Of a stretch of 64,000 bases of DNA, positions 53,385 through 61,706 are shown one piece after another. Each line of letters begins with the position of its first letter. Positions within the stretch are counted from its first letter, which is position 1. The stretch comes from Planotetraspora silvatica (GTDB taxonomy: Bacteria; Actinomycetota; Actinomycetes; Streptosporangiales; Streptosporangiaceae). The notes beneath the pieces are model-generated. The model was not told the origin of the DNA, did not search any database, and saw only the letters and a list, made by a program, of their open reading frames with translations. The stretch covers positions 43,098 through 107,097 of the forward strand of contig NZ_BOOQ01000037.1 in the NCBI RefSeq assembly GCF_016863315.1, given 5' to 3'. The translations under genes and the position numbers were made by a program.

Positions 53385-53834
53385 TCACCTCGTCCTGGCG
53401 CGGCTGCGCATCGCGAGTGCGAGCACGCCCGTGATGAGGAAGACCAGCGCGCCTCCGCAGAGCGCGTCCCATGCGGCGCCGAAGATGCCCTCGCCGTCGA
53501 AGATCAGCTGTACCGGGTACATCAGCGCGGCGGCCGCGAGCCCGGGGTAGAGGGAGAACCGCCAGGGATGGCCCAGGGCCCACACCCTGGCCTGCTGGGT
53601 CACCCGGTCGCCCGCGTGCGGCTGGGCTATCGCACCGATGCTCGCCACCAGGGCGAACATGGTGATGCCCACGCAGAGCGCCCAGCTGATGTCGGGGGGC
53701 CCCGGGAGGATCACGCCCATGATGAGGCTGGTGGCCGCCACGGCGCCGCCGGAGACCGCGGCGGGCTTCCAGGGGGCGCCGCGCAGGGCGGCTCCGGCCA
53801 GCGACATCTCGTCGCTTCTGCTGAGTTCCTTCAT
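53385..53834 (-). CDS. Four-helix membrane protein, unknown function
   Basis: The 149-residue protein has four hydrophobic helices (around residues 28-48, 53-72, 92-112 and 122-140). A basic tail RSRARTR ends the protein, and its N-terminus KELSRSDEMSL is polar. ATG 53834 is taken since it starts cleanly before the polar N-terminus; a start 12 codons further up has no support. No known motif. It is convergent with the methyltransferase gene and divergent from the acetyltransferase gene. Confidence 0.65.
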   Translation of the reverse strand: MKELSRSDEMSLAGAALRGAPWKPAAVSGGAVAATSLIMGVILPGPPDISWALCVGITMFALVASIGAIAQPHAGDRVTQQARVWALGHPWRFSLYPGLAAAALMYPVQLIFDGEGIFGAAWDALCGGALVFLITGVLALAMRSRARTR

Positions 53835-53920
53835 GCTTACATGCTGTGTTCCGCAGGGGGTCGCAGGCATCGGGGAAGTCCCTGACAGCTCCCTGACCCG
53901 GCCCCGCTAGGGTCTCCGGT

Positions 53921-54370
53921 ATGTCCCTTTCATTCCGTACGGCCCGGCGTGAGGATGTTCCGGTCATCGTGGCGTTGCTGGTCGACGATCCGATCTCGGC
54001 GAGCCGCGACACCGCTCCGGGACTCGACTACGACGACGCCTTCGCGGCCATCGACGCCGACCCCCGCAACGAGCTGATCGTCGTGGAGTCGGGCGGCGAG
54101 ATCGTGGGCACGATGCAGCTGACCTTCATCCCCGGCCTGTCGCGGCGTGGCGCCGAGCGGGCCCAGGTCGAGGGGGTCAGGGTCGCCTCGACACATCGGA
54201 GTCAGGGCATCGGCGGGAAGATGATGGAATGGGCCGCCGGCCGGGCCCGGGAGCGTGGATGCACGCTGCTCCAGCTCACCTCGGACAAGGCGCGCACCGA
54301 CGCGCACCGCTTCTACTCCTCACTCGGATACGAGGCGTCGCACGAGGGCTTCAAACTGCGGCTCAACTGA
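53921..54370 (+). CDS. GNAT-family N-acetyltransferase
   Basis: The 149-residue enzyme has the GNAT order: N-terminal strand SFRTARREDVPVIVALL, then IVGTMQLTFIPGLSR, the acetyl-CoA loop RVASTHRSQGIGGKMMEWA (Q/RxxGxG/A type) and LLQLTSDKARTDAHRFYSSLGY at the end. The acceptor is unknown. Its last 58 bp overlap the end of the convergent PadR gene. Confidence 0.9.
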   Translation: MSLSFRTARREDVPVIVALLVDDPISASRDTAPGLDYDDAFAAIDADPRNELIVVESGGEIVGTMQLTFIPGLSRRGAERAQVEGVRVASTHRSQGIGGKMMEWAAGRARERGCTLLQLTSDKARTDAHRFYSSLGYEASHEGFKLRLN

Positions 54371-54903
54371 TCGATCATCCAGCGGCACCAGTCGGCGCGG
54401 TGCCGCTCGTAGGTGAGGCCGCAGCGCAGCGCGGCCATGTTCCCGAACCGGGGGGTTCCGAAGGCCGGCGCGTCCTTCTCCACCGACGCCCATGCGGCCT
54501 CGTACTCGGCCAGTCGCTTCTCATGGCCGCGCAGTGCCGTACGGAACATCTCGGTCAGTGCGGCGGGGTCGGCCAGCCAGGCGGCGTAGGTCTTGAGCAC
54601 CAGTTCGTCCCGCTCGGGCTGGGGCCGCGGCGGTTCCGTCACCCACTCCCGTAGCGCCTCGAGGCCCTCGCCGGTGATCGAGTAGATCTTCTTCTCCTGA
54701 GGGCCCGGTCCGGGAGCCGTCGTGTACCCGACCAGGCCTTCCGCGAGCAGGCGCCGGAGGTCGGTGTGGATCTGGCTGTGGCTGGCCGTCCAGAAACGGG
54801 CCACCGGGTTGCGCATCCGACCGGCGATCTCATAGCCCGTGCTGTCGGCCCGGGCCAGTACGGAGAGGATCGCGAACCCGAGCGTGGGGATCGTGGAGCT
54901 CAT
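54313..54903 (-). CDS. PadR-family transcriptional regulator
   Basis: The 196-residue regulator has an N-terminal PadR winged helix (TLGFAILSVLARADSTGYEIAGRM, FWTASHSQIHTDLRRLLAEGLV, KKIYSITGEGLEAL) and a C-terminal vir_C/helical dimer domain (RDELVLKTYAAWLADPAAL, LRGHEKRLAEYEAAW). It normally represses a neighbour until a small molecule binds. A perfect ATGT-N8-ACAT site lies in the 75-bp gap to the divergent lipoprotein hydrolase, so that gene and the regulator's own are likely targets. Confidence 0.93.
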   Translation of the reverse strand: MSSTIPTLGFAILSVLARADSTGYEIAGRMRNPVARFWTASHSQIHTDLRRLLAEGLVGYTTAPGPGPQEKKIYSITGEGLEALREWVTEPPRPQPERDELVLKTYAAWLADPAALTEMFRTALRGHEKRLAEYEAAWASVEKDAPAFGTPRFGNMAALRCGLTYERHRADWCRWMIDQLSRSLKPSCDASYPSEE

Positions 54904-54942
54904 GGTGTACCCAGCCTATTGACTCACTCTTCGATTCCCACC

Positions 54943-54964
54943 ACTATGTCAGTTCTTACATAGT
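54943..54964. promoter_or_regulatory. PadR operator
   Basis: Seven-base perfect arms ACTATGT and ACATAGT are separated by 8 bp. This contains the ATGT-N8-ACAT pattern known for PadR regulators. It is 40 bp upstream of the PadR start and 15 bp ahead of the hydrolase start. Confidence 0.75.
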
Positions 54965-54978
54965 TAAAGGAGTCGCGG

Positions 54979-55740
54979 ATGTCGGGGAAGCGAGCCCTGA
55001 TCGCCCTACTACTCCTGCTGACCGGTTGCGGGGGCACGGTCGGGGGCGCAGCGGGCGCTTCGAGTCCGCCCGGCCTCCCCGGCACCCCCGCGGCGACCGC
55101 CACGCCGTCACCCAGCCTCACCGGCCCGAACCTCCAGGGCTGCTACGGCCCGGCCGACGGCCGCCTGTTCACCTACGACGGCGGCGGCGTCACTTTCGGC
55201 GGCCTGATCATGGGAGACGGCCCCGTCGGAGTGGTGGTGTCGTACGAGCGGGGCGGAGACGCCTGCACGTGGCGGCCGCTCGCCGAACGGCTCACGTCCG
55301 CCGGCTACCGCGTCCTACTCTACGAACGTGGCCTCTCAGGTCCGGTCAACCCCGTGATCGTGAAGATGACCGAGCGGCTCAGGAAGGACGGCGCCGAGCG
55401 GATCTTCCTGGTCGGCGGGTCGATCGGCGGGTCGGAGTCGATCGTCGCCGCCACCAGGCTCAAGGAGCCGCCCCTGGGAGTCGTCAACCTCGCGGGCACG
55501 GTGATCCCCGAGGAGGCGGCGCCGCTCACCGCGCCGCTGTTGCAGATCACCGCCGAGAACGACCAGGGGGCCACCCCGATCACCCTCCAGGCGGCCGGCG
55601 ACGCCGCCGTCAAGTCACCGGACCGCTCTCTCATCGTCGCCAAGGGCGAGTTCGCGCACGCCTCCGCGCTCTTCGGGACCGCTCAGGGGGCGATGGTGCT
55701 CGACGCGATCATGGCGTTCCTGGCGAAGCACAGCGGTTGA
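54979..55740 (+). CDS. Alpha/beta-hydrolase-fold lipoprotein
   Basis: The 253-residue protein has a lipoprotein signal (LLLLLTGC, Cys about residue 17), a Pro/Thr-rich spacer and a serine-hydrolase core. The nucleophile elbow is VGGSIGGSE (GxSxG, about residue 147), the acid may lie in TAENDQGA and the His in KGEFAHASALF. It would act outside the membrane on an unknown ester or amide. ATG 54979 follows AAAGGAG. The PadR operator lies directly upstream, so it is probably an induced gene. Confidence 0.87.
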   Translation: MSGKRALIALLLLLTGCGGTVGGAAGASSPPGLPGTPAATATPSPSLTGPNLQGCYGPADGRLFTYDGGGVTFGGLIMGDGPVGVVVSYERGGDACTWRPLAERLTSAGYRVLLYERGLSGPVNPVIVKMTERLRKDGAERIFLVGGSIGGSESIVAATRLKEPPLGVVNLAGTVIPEEAAPLTAPLLQITAENDQGATPITLQAAGDAAVKSPDRSLIVAKGEFAHASALFGTAQGAMVLDAIMAFLAKHSG

Positions 55741-57774
55741 TCACAGGGGCGCGATGTCCACGAGGTTGTCGTGAAAGATCGCTCCCCGGCCCATGTCGGC
55801 GTCACGCTCGTCCACCGTGGCGTTCGGGTTGGCGCCTCCGGGGCTGAGCTTGGGCCAGTGGCCCTTGGGCGCGGCGACGACGCCGGGCCGGACCCGGTCA
55901 CTGATCTCGACGTACGCCGTGAACCGGCCGGTGCGGTTGAAGACCTGGGCGGGCTCGCCGTCGACCAGGCCGCGGGGCTCGGCGTCGGCGGCGTTGACCA
56001 GGACCCGGGGGCCCTTCGACCGCCTGAGCAACTCGGGGTTGTTGCCGAAGGTCGTGTTCAGGGACGTGTGCGACGCCGGTGTGATCATCATGAGCGGGTA
56101 CTCGCGGTCGGCCCGGGCCGTACGGGCCGTGCGGGAGGGGACGTAGCCCGCGACGCGTGGCAGCCCGGCCGCGGCGGCGTGGTCGGACGCGAACTCCAGC
56201 CTGCCCGAAGGCGTGGGGAAGCCGTCGGTGAAGGGGACGAAGGGGTCGGCGACGTCGAGCCTGGCCCAGCCCTCCTTACGCAGCCGGTCCAGCGTGATTC
56301 CCGGGGTACCCGAGAGAAGCCCTTCGGCGATCTCCAGGTCGGAGTCGTAGAGCGACGGCTCGGTCAGGCCCATGTGACGCGCCAGCCGCCGGAAGGTCTC
56401 GGTCGTCGAGAGGCACTCGCCGGCGGGCTCCACGGCCGGTTCGTTCCACATCAGGTACATGTGGCCGTAGCCCTGATGGAGGTCCATGTGCTCGGTCTGC
56501 ATGGTGGCCGGCAGGACGATGTCCGCGTAGTCGACGGTGTCCGTGGGGAACTGCTCCATGACCACCGTGAACAGGTCCTCCCGGCGCATCGCCGCGCGGA
56601 TGCGGTTCTGGTCCGGGGTGGAGCCCAGGGGGTTGGCCCCGTAGACCCACAGGCACTTGACCGACTCGTCGAGTTGCCCGGCCAGCCGGGTCATGGTCAG
56701 CGTGCGGACAGGTTCGCGCAGCAGATGATCGCCCGAGTCCACCTTCAGCGGGACGTGCGCGGTGGTCGAGTAGGCGACGCCGCCGCCCGGGTGGCGCCAG
56801 TCTCCGGTCACGCCCGGGATGCAGGCGATGATCCGCAGCGCGGCGCCGCCGCCTTCGTGCCGCTGAAGGCCCATGGTCGCCCGGATGCCCGTCGGCCGGG
56901 TGTGCGCGAGCCGTACGCCGAGGGCCCGGATGTCCTCCTCGGCGAGGCCGGTGATCTCGGCGACCCGGGCCGGGGGATACCGCAGGATCTCGGCCTTGAA
57001 CTCCTCCCAGCCGAGGGTGTGCTCCTCCAGGTAGGCGGTGTCCTCGGCGCCCTCCTCCAGGACGACGTTGAGCAGCCCGAGGGCGAGCGCCGCGTCCGTC
57101 CCCGGCCGGATGGGCAGGAAGGTGTCGGCCTGGTCGGCCGTTCGTGTCCTGATCGGGTCGATGGCCACCACGTGCGCGCCGTTCGCCCGGGCGTCCTGGA
57201 TGAACTTCCACAGGTGGTGCCCGCTCGTGAGCGTGTTCGTGCCCCACAGCAGGATCAGCCGGGACAGGGCGAAGGTCTCGGGATCCATGCCGGCCGGCGT
57301 CCCGTTGGTCAGGCGCAGCCCGTCATTGCCGGCGGTCGAGCAGATGTTCAGATGATGCCTGGACGCGCCGAGGACGTTCCAGAACCGGCGGCCCGCCGCA
57401 CCCTCCGAACCCTGGATGTACCCCAGGGTCCCCGTGCCCTGGTACGGCCAGATCGCCTCGCCGCCGTGCTCACGGACGATCTCCGTCAGGCGGTCGGAGA
57501 CGATGGTCAGCGCCTCATCCCAGCTGATCCGCTCGAACTCGCCGGACCCCTTGGGGCCGACGCGACGCATGGGGTGGAGAATGCGGTCGTGCGCGCGGGT
57601 GTGCTCCAGGTATCGGTTGACCTTCACGCACAAGGCCCCGCGCGTGTACGGGTGGTCACGGTTGCCCCGGAGGCCGACGGCCTGGCCGTCCCTCACGGTG
57701 ACTTCCCACGAGCACGTGTCGGGGCAGTCCAGCGGACATGCCCCCAGAATCCGCAACTCCATGGGCGCAACCAT
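55741..57774 (-). CDS. Molybdopterin-dependent oxidoreductase (DMSO reductase/formate dehydrogenase family)
   Basis: The 677-residue enzyme has an N-terminal iron-sulfur region with cysteines in ACPLDCPDTCSW and GALCVKVNRY, typical for a [4Fe-4S] cluster. Then come molybdopterin domains (YQGTGTLGYIQGSEGAAGRRF, LWGTNTLTSGHHLWKF, RPGTDAALALGLL, WVYGANPLGSTPDQNR) and the C-terminal cofactor-dinucleotide domain (LMMITPASHTSLNTTFGN). No Tat signal, so it is cytoplasmic. The substrate cannot be read from the sequence. ATG 57774 is used, with 57762 as an alternative. It converges with the hydrolase gene with no gap. Confidence 0.9.
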   Translation of the reverse strand: MVAPMELRILGACPLDCPDTCSWEVTVRDGQAVGLRGNRDHPYTRGALCVKVNRYLEHTRAHDRILHPMRRVGPKGSGEFERISWDEALTIVSDRLTEIVREHGGEAIWPYQGTGTLGYIQGSEGAAGRRFWNVLGASRHHLNICSTAGNDGLRLTNGTPAGMDPETFALSRLILLWGTNTLTSGHHLWKFIQDARANGAHVVAIDPIRTRTADQADTFLPIRPGTDAALALGLLNVVLEEGAEDTAYLEEHTLGWEEFKAEILRYPPARVAEITGLAEEDIRALGVRLAHTRPTGIRATMGLQRHEGGGAALRIIACIPGVTGDWRHPGGGVAYSTTAHVPLKVDSGDHLLREPVRTLTMTRLAGQLDESVKCLWVYGANPLGSTPDQNRIRAAMRREDLFTVVMEQFPTDTVDYADIVLPATMQTEHMDLHQGYGHMYLMWNEPAVEPAGECLSTTETFRRLARHMGLTEPSLYDSDLEIAEGLLSGTPGITLDRLRKEGWARLDVADPFVPFTDGFPTPSGRLEFASDHAAAAGLPRVAGYVPSRTARTARADREYPLMMITPASHTSLNTTFGNNPELLRRSKGPRVLVNAADAEPRGLVDGEPAQVFNRTGRFTAYVEISDRVRPGVVAAPKGHWPKLSPGGANPNATVDERDADMGRGAIFHDNLVDIAPL

Positions 57775-57783
57775 ACGGTTCGG

Positions 57784-58224
57784 CTACGACTCCAGATGTG
57801 TGAGGTGGGCGATGTTGGCCAGGTCCTCGTCGTCCGCGCTCGGCGCGGTGGCGAACCAGGCATCGAGGATCTCCTCGAGAAGCCGGTCCGAGGTGAGGCG
57901 CAGGCTGAGGGCCAGGACGTTCGCGTCGTTCCACCTACGTGCGCCGGCCGCCGTGGCGGCGTCGGCGCAGAGCGCCGCCCGGACTCCGGCGATCTTGTTG
58001 GCCGCGATCGAGGCGCCGGTCCCCGTCCAGCAGCACACGATGGCCAGATCGGATTGTCCGGATGAGACATCTTTCGCAGCGGCTGAGCAACACCAGGCCC
58101 AATCGGCACGGCCACCAGGGGCCAAGGCTCCATAGAGTGTCACTGAATGCCCTCTCCGCTGCACCTCGGCGACCAGGCGGGCCGCAATCCCGTCGAGACT
58201 GTCCGAGGCCAGAGAGAGACGCAT
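57784..58224 (-). CDS. RpiB/LacA/LacB-family sugar-phosphate isomerase
   Basis: The 146-residue protein is similar to ribose-5-phosphate isomerase B. The phosphate/active-site segment is LAIVCCWTGTGASIAANKIAG, matching the usual CGTGIGxSIAANK motif with a Cys at the catalytic position, and ARRWNDANVLALSLR is the C-terminal signature. The expected early DHAG motif is altered (ASDSLDG), so catalysis is not certain. It lies 9 bp upstream of the molybdopterin enzyme gene. Its ATG shares two bases with the ATG of the divergent flippase gene, leaving no room for ribosome sites outside coding DNA. Confidence 0.85.
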   Translation of the reverse strand: MRLSLASDSLDGIAARLVAEVQRRGHSVTLYGALAPGGRADWAWCCSAAAKDVSSGQSDLAIVCCWTGTGASIAANKIAGVRAALCADAATAAGARRWNDANVLALSLRLTSDRLLEEILDAWFATAPSADDEDLANIAHLTHLES

Positions 58225-60676
58225 GTCGTCAATTGTGGACACCGAGCGCGAAGATCGCACAGAATCGCTGGTGGTGAGAGGTATCAAGGAGCAGGACGCG
58301 CTGGACACTCCACAGCAGGGAGTGGTCCTTGTCGTCGAGCCGTTGCTTCCGCAGCGGATCCGCCGCCCCTCCGACGCCCTGCGTTTCCTGCTGACCCTGC
58401 TGGCCCTGGCCGCCGTCGTGCTGATGGCCCTCGCCCTGCAGCGCACGCTCAACGGCCTGGAGACCGACGTGCAGGCCGGCACCGGCAGGGCGCCCGCCCT
58501 GCTGTCGGCCGTCTCAGGGCTCCTCGGCGGGGTCGCCGTCCTGGTCGTCCCCGTCGCCTTCGCCGTCGAGCGGGTCTTCCACCGGGACGGCATGCGCGTC
58601 GCTCAGGGCCTCATCGCCGCCATCTTGGCCCTGCTGATCGCTTACACGCTGGACGAGTGGCTCGTCACCGCGGGCCCGGCCGAGCTCGTGCAACTGCTCA
58701 CCGGCAGCAGGGACGTCGAGCCGCTCAACAGCGTGCTGACCCCGGCCATCGCCTACGCGACGGCCGTGCGGATGTCGCGCAGGCCGCAGTGGCGGGCCCT
58801 CATGTGGACGGCGCTCGCTCTCGACGTGCTCGCGCTCTTCACCGCCACCAAGGTCACCGCACTCGGCGTGATCCTCACCTATCTCGTCGGCATGGCCGTC
58901 GGTTTCGGAACGTTGTACGGCATCGGCAGCGCGAACACCCGGCCGCCGGGCAGCGCGGTGCTGGCGGCCCTGCGGCGGCTCGGCTTCTCGCCGGTCAGTG
59001 CCCGGCGGGTCGAGGACGACAGCTCGGGCAGCCGTCGTTACCTCATCGGCCTCGCCGACCAGCGCCGCATGGACGTGACCGTGCTCGACCGGGACCGCCA
59101 GGTCGCCGGGATCGTCTACCGCCTGTGGCGGCGGCTGCGGCTCAACACCGAGACGCGGCGCCGTGCCATCCGGTCCCTGCGGGCGGAGCTGGAACGCGAG
59201 GCCCTGATGGCCTACGCCGCACAGGCCGCGGGGGCGAGCCTGCCGCGCCTGCTCGGCACCAGTGAGATCGGCACCGAGGCGGCGATGCTGGCCTACGAGC
59301 ACATCGACAGCCGGCCGGTGCAGGACCTGTCCGACGACGACTTCGACGACGAGTTGCTGGCCCAGCTGTGGGGCCAGGTCAGGCTCCTCCACGCCCACCG
59401 GCTCGCCCACCGTCACCTGACGGGGGAGAGCATCCAGGTCGACACGGCAGGCCAGGTGTTCCTGGTCGACGCCCGCAGCGGTGAGATCGCGGCGGGCGAC
59501 CTGCTGCTGCGGCTGGACATCGCCCAGCTGCTGACCTATCTCGCCACCCGGGTGGGGCCCGAGCGTTCGGTGAAGTCGGCCGCGGCCGTGCTCGGCGCCG
59601 ACGCGCTCGCCGGTGCGCTGCCGCTGCTTCAGCGGATCGCCCTCAGCCGCGACACACGCACCGCGGCCCGCAAGGACAGGGAACTCCTTCCCGCCATCCG
59701 CGAGCACATCGTCGCGCTGAAGCCGCAGGTCGCGGTGGAGGAGGTCCGTCTCGAGCGGTTCCGCCCGCGGACCCTGGTGACGATCATCGCGGGCGCCCTC
59801 GCCGTGTACTTCCTGCTCTCCCAGCTCAGCAAGATCAACCTGGTCTCGGTCGTCACCACCGCCAACTGGGCCTGGACCGGGGTCGCACTGGTCACGGCCG
59901 CCGCGAGCTACCTCGCCGCGGCGATCATGCTGAGGGGTTTCGTGCCCGAGCCGCTGCCCCTGGGGCGGACGGTGCTGGCGCAGTTCGCCGGTTCGTTCGT
60001 GAAGCTGGTCGCGCCCGCGGCGGTCGGCGGGGTGGCGATCAACACGCGATATCTGCAGAAGCGAGGGATCCCGCCCGGGCCCGCGGTCGCGAGCGTGGGG
60101 GCCTCGCAACTCGTCGGCCTCGCCTCGCACATCCTGCTGCTGCTGTTCTTCGGGTATGTCACGGGCACCCAGGCCGCGCCGTCCCTCACCCCGTCGCGCG
60201 GACTGCTGATCGCCCTCCTCAGCGTGGCCGTCCTGTTCCTGATCGTCCTGGCCGTACGGCCGCTCCGGCGGATGCTGACGACCCGCGTCCGCGCGATGTT
60301 CTCCGGAGTGATCCCGCGGCTGCTCGACGTGGTGCAGTCACCCCGCAAGATCCTCGAGGGTGTGAGCGGAACACTGCTGCTGACCGTCGCCTTCGTCACC
60401 TGCCTGACGGCGTGCGTGCGCGCGTTCGGCGGCGACCTGAACTTCACGACGGTCGCGATCGTCTTCCTGGCCGGCAACGCGATCGGCTCGGCCGCCCCCA
60501 CACCCGGCGGGCTGGGGGCGGTCGAGGCGTCGTTGTCCCTCGGCCTCACGGTGGCGGGCCTGCCCGGAACGGTCGCCACGTCGGCGGTGCTGCTCTTCCG
60601 CCTGCTGACCTTCTGGTTGCCGGTGCTCCCGGGCTGGGCCTCTTTCGCCTATCTCCAACGGCACGACGCGATCTGA
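58223..60676 (+). CDS. Flippase-like membrane protein fused to a kinase-like domain
   Basis: The 817-residue protein has an N-terminal membrane part of about five to six helices (residues 50-240). A soluble region (about 260-500) resembles a RIO/aminoglycoside kinase fold. A C-terminal UPF0104/lysylphosphatidylglycerol synthase-type flippase domain (about 520-815; seven to eight helices, GNAIGSAAPTPGGLGAVEASL motif) follows. In the kinase-like part the catalytic loop reads RLAHRHLTGESIQV, so the usual Asp of H(R/G)D is His, and the metal site is LVDARSG. This suggests a pseudokinase. A lipid-transfer or glycolipid-flipping role is possible. ATG 58223 is used; GTG 58235 is possible. Confidence 0.85.
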   Translation: MSSIVDTEREDRTESLVVRGIKEQDALDTPQQGVVLVVEPLLPQRIRRPSDALRFLLTLLALAAVVLMALALQRTLNGLETDVQAGTGRAPALLSAVSGLLGGVAVLVVPVAFAVERVFHRDGMRVAQGLIAAILALLIAYTLDEWLVTAGPAELVQLLTGSRDVEPLNSVLTPAIAYATAVRMSRRPQWRALMWTALALDVLALFTATKVTALGVILTYLVGMAVGFGTLYGIGSANTRPPGSAVLAALRRLGFSPVSARRVEDDSSGSRRYLIGLADQRRMDVTVLDRDRQVAGIVYRLWRRLRLNTETRRRAIRSLRAELEREALMAYAAQAAGASLPRLLGTSEIGTEAAMLAYEHIDSRPVQDLSDDDFDDELLAQLWGQVRLLHAHRLAHRHLTGESIQVDTAGQVFLVDARSGEIAAGDLLLRLDIAQLLTYLATRVGPERSVKSAAAVLGADALAGALPLLQRIALSRDTRTAARKDRELLPAIREHIVALKPQVAVEEVRLERFRPRTLVTIIAGALAVYFLLSQLSKINLVSVVTTANWAWTGVALVTAAASYLAAAIMLRGFVPEPLPLGRTVLAQFAGSFVKLVAPAAVGGVAINTRYLQKRGIPPGPAVASVGASQLVGLASHILLLLFFGYVTGTQAAPSLTPSRGLLIALLSVAVLFLIVLAVRPLRRMLTTRVRAMFSGVIPRLLDVVQSPRKILEGVSGTLLLTVAFVTCLTACVRAFGGDLNFTTVAIVFLAGNAIGSAAPTPGGLGAVEASLSLGLTVAGLPGTVATSAVLLFRLLTFWLPVLPGWASFAYLQRHDAI

Positions 60677-60680
60677 CGGA

Positions 60681-61706
60681 TCAGCCGTCGCTGGAGGCCG
60701 CCCAGAGGTTGATGCCGGAATCCACGGCGTCCTTGTCGATGGCGGCCAACTCGTCGGCGGAGAAGTCGAGCCGGTTCACCGAGTCGAGGCTGTCGTCGAG
60801 TTGCCTGACGCTGCTCGCGCCGATGAGGACCGTGGTCACCCGCCGGTCGCGCAGCGCCCACGCCAGGGCCATCTGCGCGAGAGACTGGCCGCGCCGCCCG
60901 GCCATCTCGTTGAGCGTGCGGATGTGGTGGAGGGCCTCGTCGGTGAGCAGGCTCGGGTCGAGCGACTTGCCCTGAGCGGCCCGGGAGTCCCCGGGGATGC
61001 CGTCCAGGTAGCGGTCGGTCAGCATGCCCTGCGCGAGCGGGGAGAAGGCGATGCAGCCCACGCCCTCGTCCTCTAGGACGTCGAGCAGCCCGTTCTCGAT
61101 CCACCTATTGAGCATGGAGTAGGACGGCTGGTGGATGAGCAGCGGCGTCCCCATCTCGCGGAGGATCCGGGCGGCCTCCCGGGTCCGCTCGGGCGAGTAG
61201 GACGAGATGCCCGCGTAGAGGGCCTTGCCCGAGCGCACCGCGTGGTCGAGCGCGCCCATGGTCTCCTCGAGCGGAGTCTCCGGGTCGAACCGGTGGCTGT
61301 AGAAGATGTCGACGTAGTCCACACCCATGCGCTTGAGCGACTGGTCGAGGCTGGACAGCAGGTACTTCCTCGACCCCCACTCGCCGTACGGCCCCGGCCA
61401 CATGTCGTATCCGGCCTTGGTCGACAGGACCAGCTCATCCCGATATTTCGCGAAATCCTGCTGATAGATGTGCCCAAAGTTGATCTCGGCTGAGCCGTAC
61501 GGCGGGCCGTAGTTGTTGGCCAGGTCGAAATGGGTCACTCCCCGGTCGAACGCCCGGCGGAGGATGGCCCGCTGCGTCTCGATCGGCTTGTCGTCGCCGA
61601 AGTTGTGCCAGAGGCCGAGCGAGACGGCGGGCAGCTTGAGCCCGCTCCTGCCGGTCCGGTTGTACGGCATGGGTCCGTACCTGTCGTCTGCCGCCACGTA
61701 GGTCAT
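60681..61706 (-). CDS. Aldo/keto reductase (YghZ / L-glyceraldehyde-3-phosphate reductase type)
   Basis: The 341-residue NADPH-dependent reductase starts with SGLKLPAVSLGLWHNFGDD. The catalytic set is Asp/Tyr in FDLANNYGPPYGSAE, Lys in VLSTKAGYDMWPGPYGEWGS and His in DIFYSHRFDPETPLEE. The GPYGEWGSRKYLLSSLDQSL region is characteristic of the YghZ subgroup, which detoxifies glyceraldehyde-type aldehydes. ATG 61706 overlaps the stop of the oligopeptidase gene by 4 bp, indicating one transcript. The 3' end is 4 bp from the convergent flippase gene. Confidence 0.93.
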   Translation of the reverse strand: MTYVAADDRYGPMPYNRTGRSGLKLPAVSLGLWHNFGDDKPIETQRAILRRAFDRGVTHFDLANNYGPPYGSAEINFGHIYQQDFAKYRDELVLSTKAGYDMWPGPYGEWGSRKYLLSSLDQSLKRMGVDYVDIFYSHRFDPETPLEETMGALDHAVRSGKALYAGISSYSPERTREAARILREMGTPLLIHQPSYSMLNRWIENGLLDVLEDEGVGCIAFSPLAQGMLTDRYLDGIPGDSRAAQGKSLDPSLLTDEALHHIRTLNEMAGRRGQSLAQMALAWALRDRRVTTVLIGASSVRQLDDSLDSVNRLDFSADELAAIDKDAVDSGINLWAASSDG

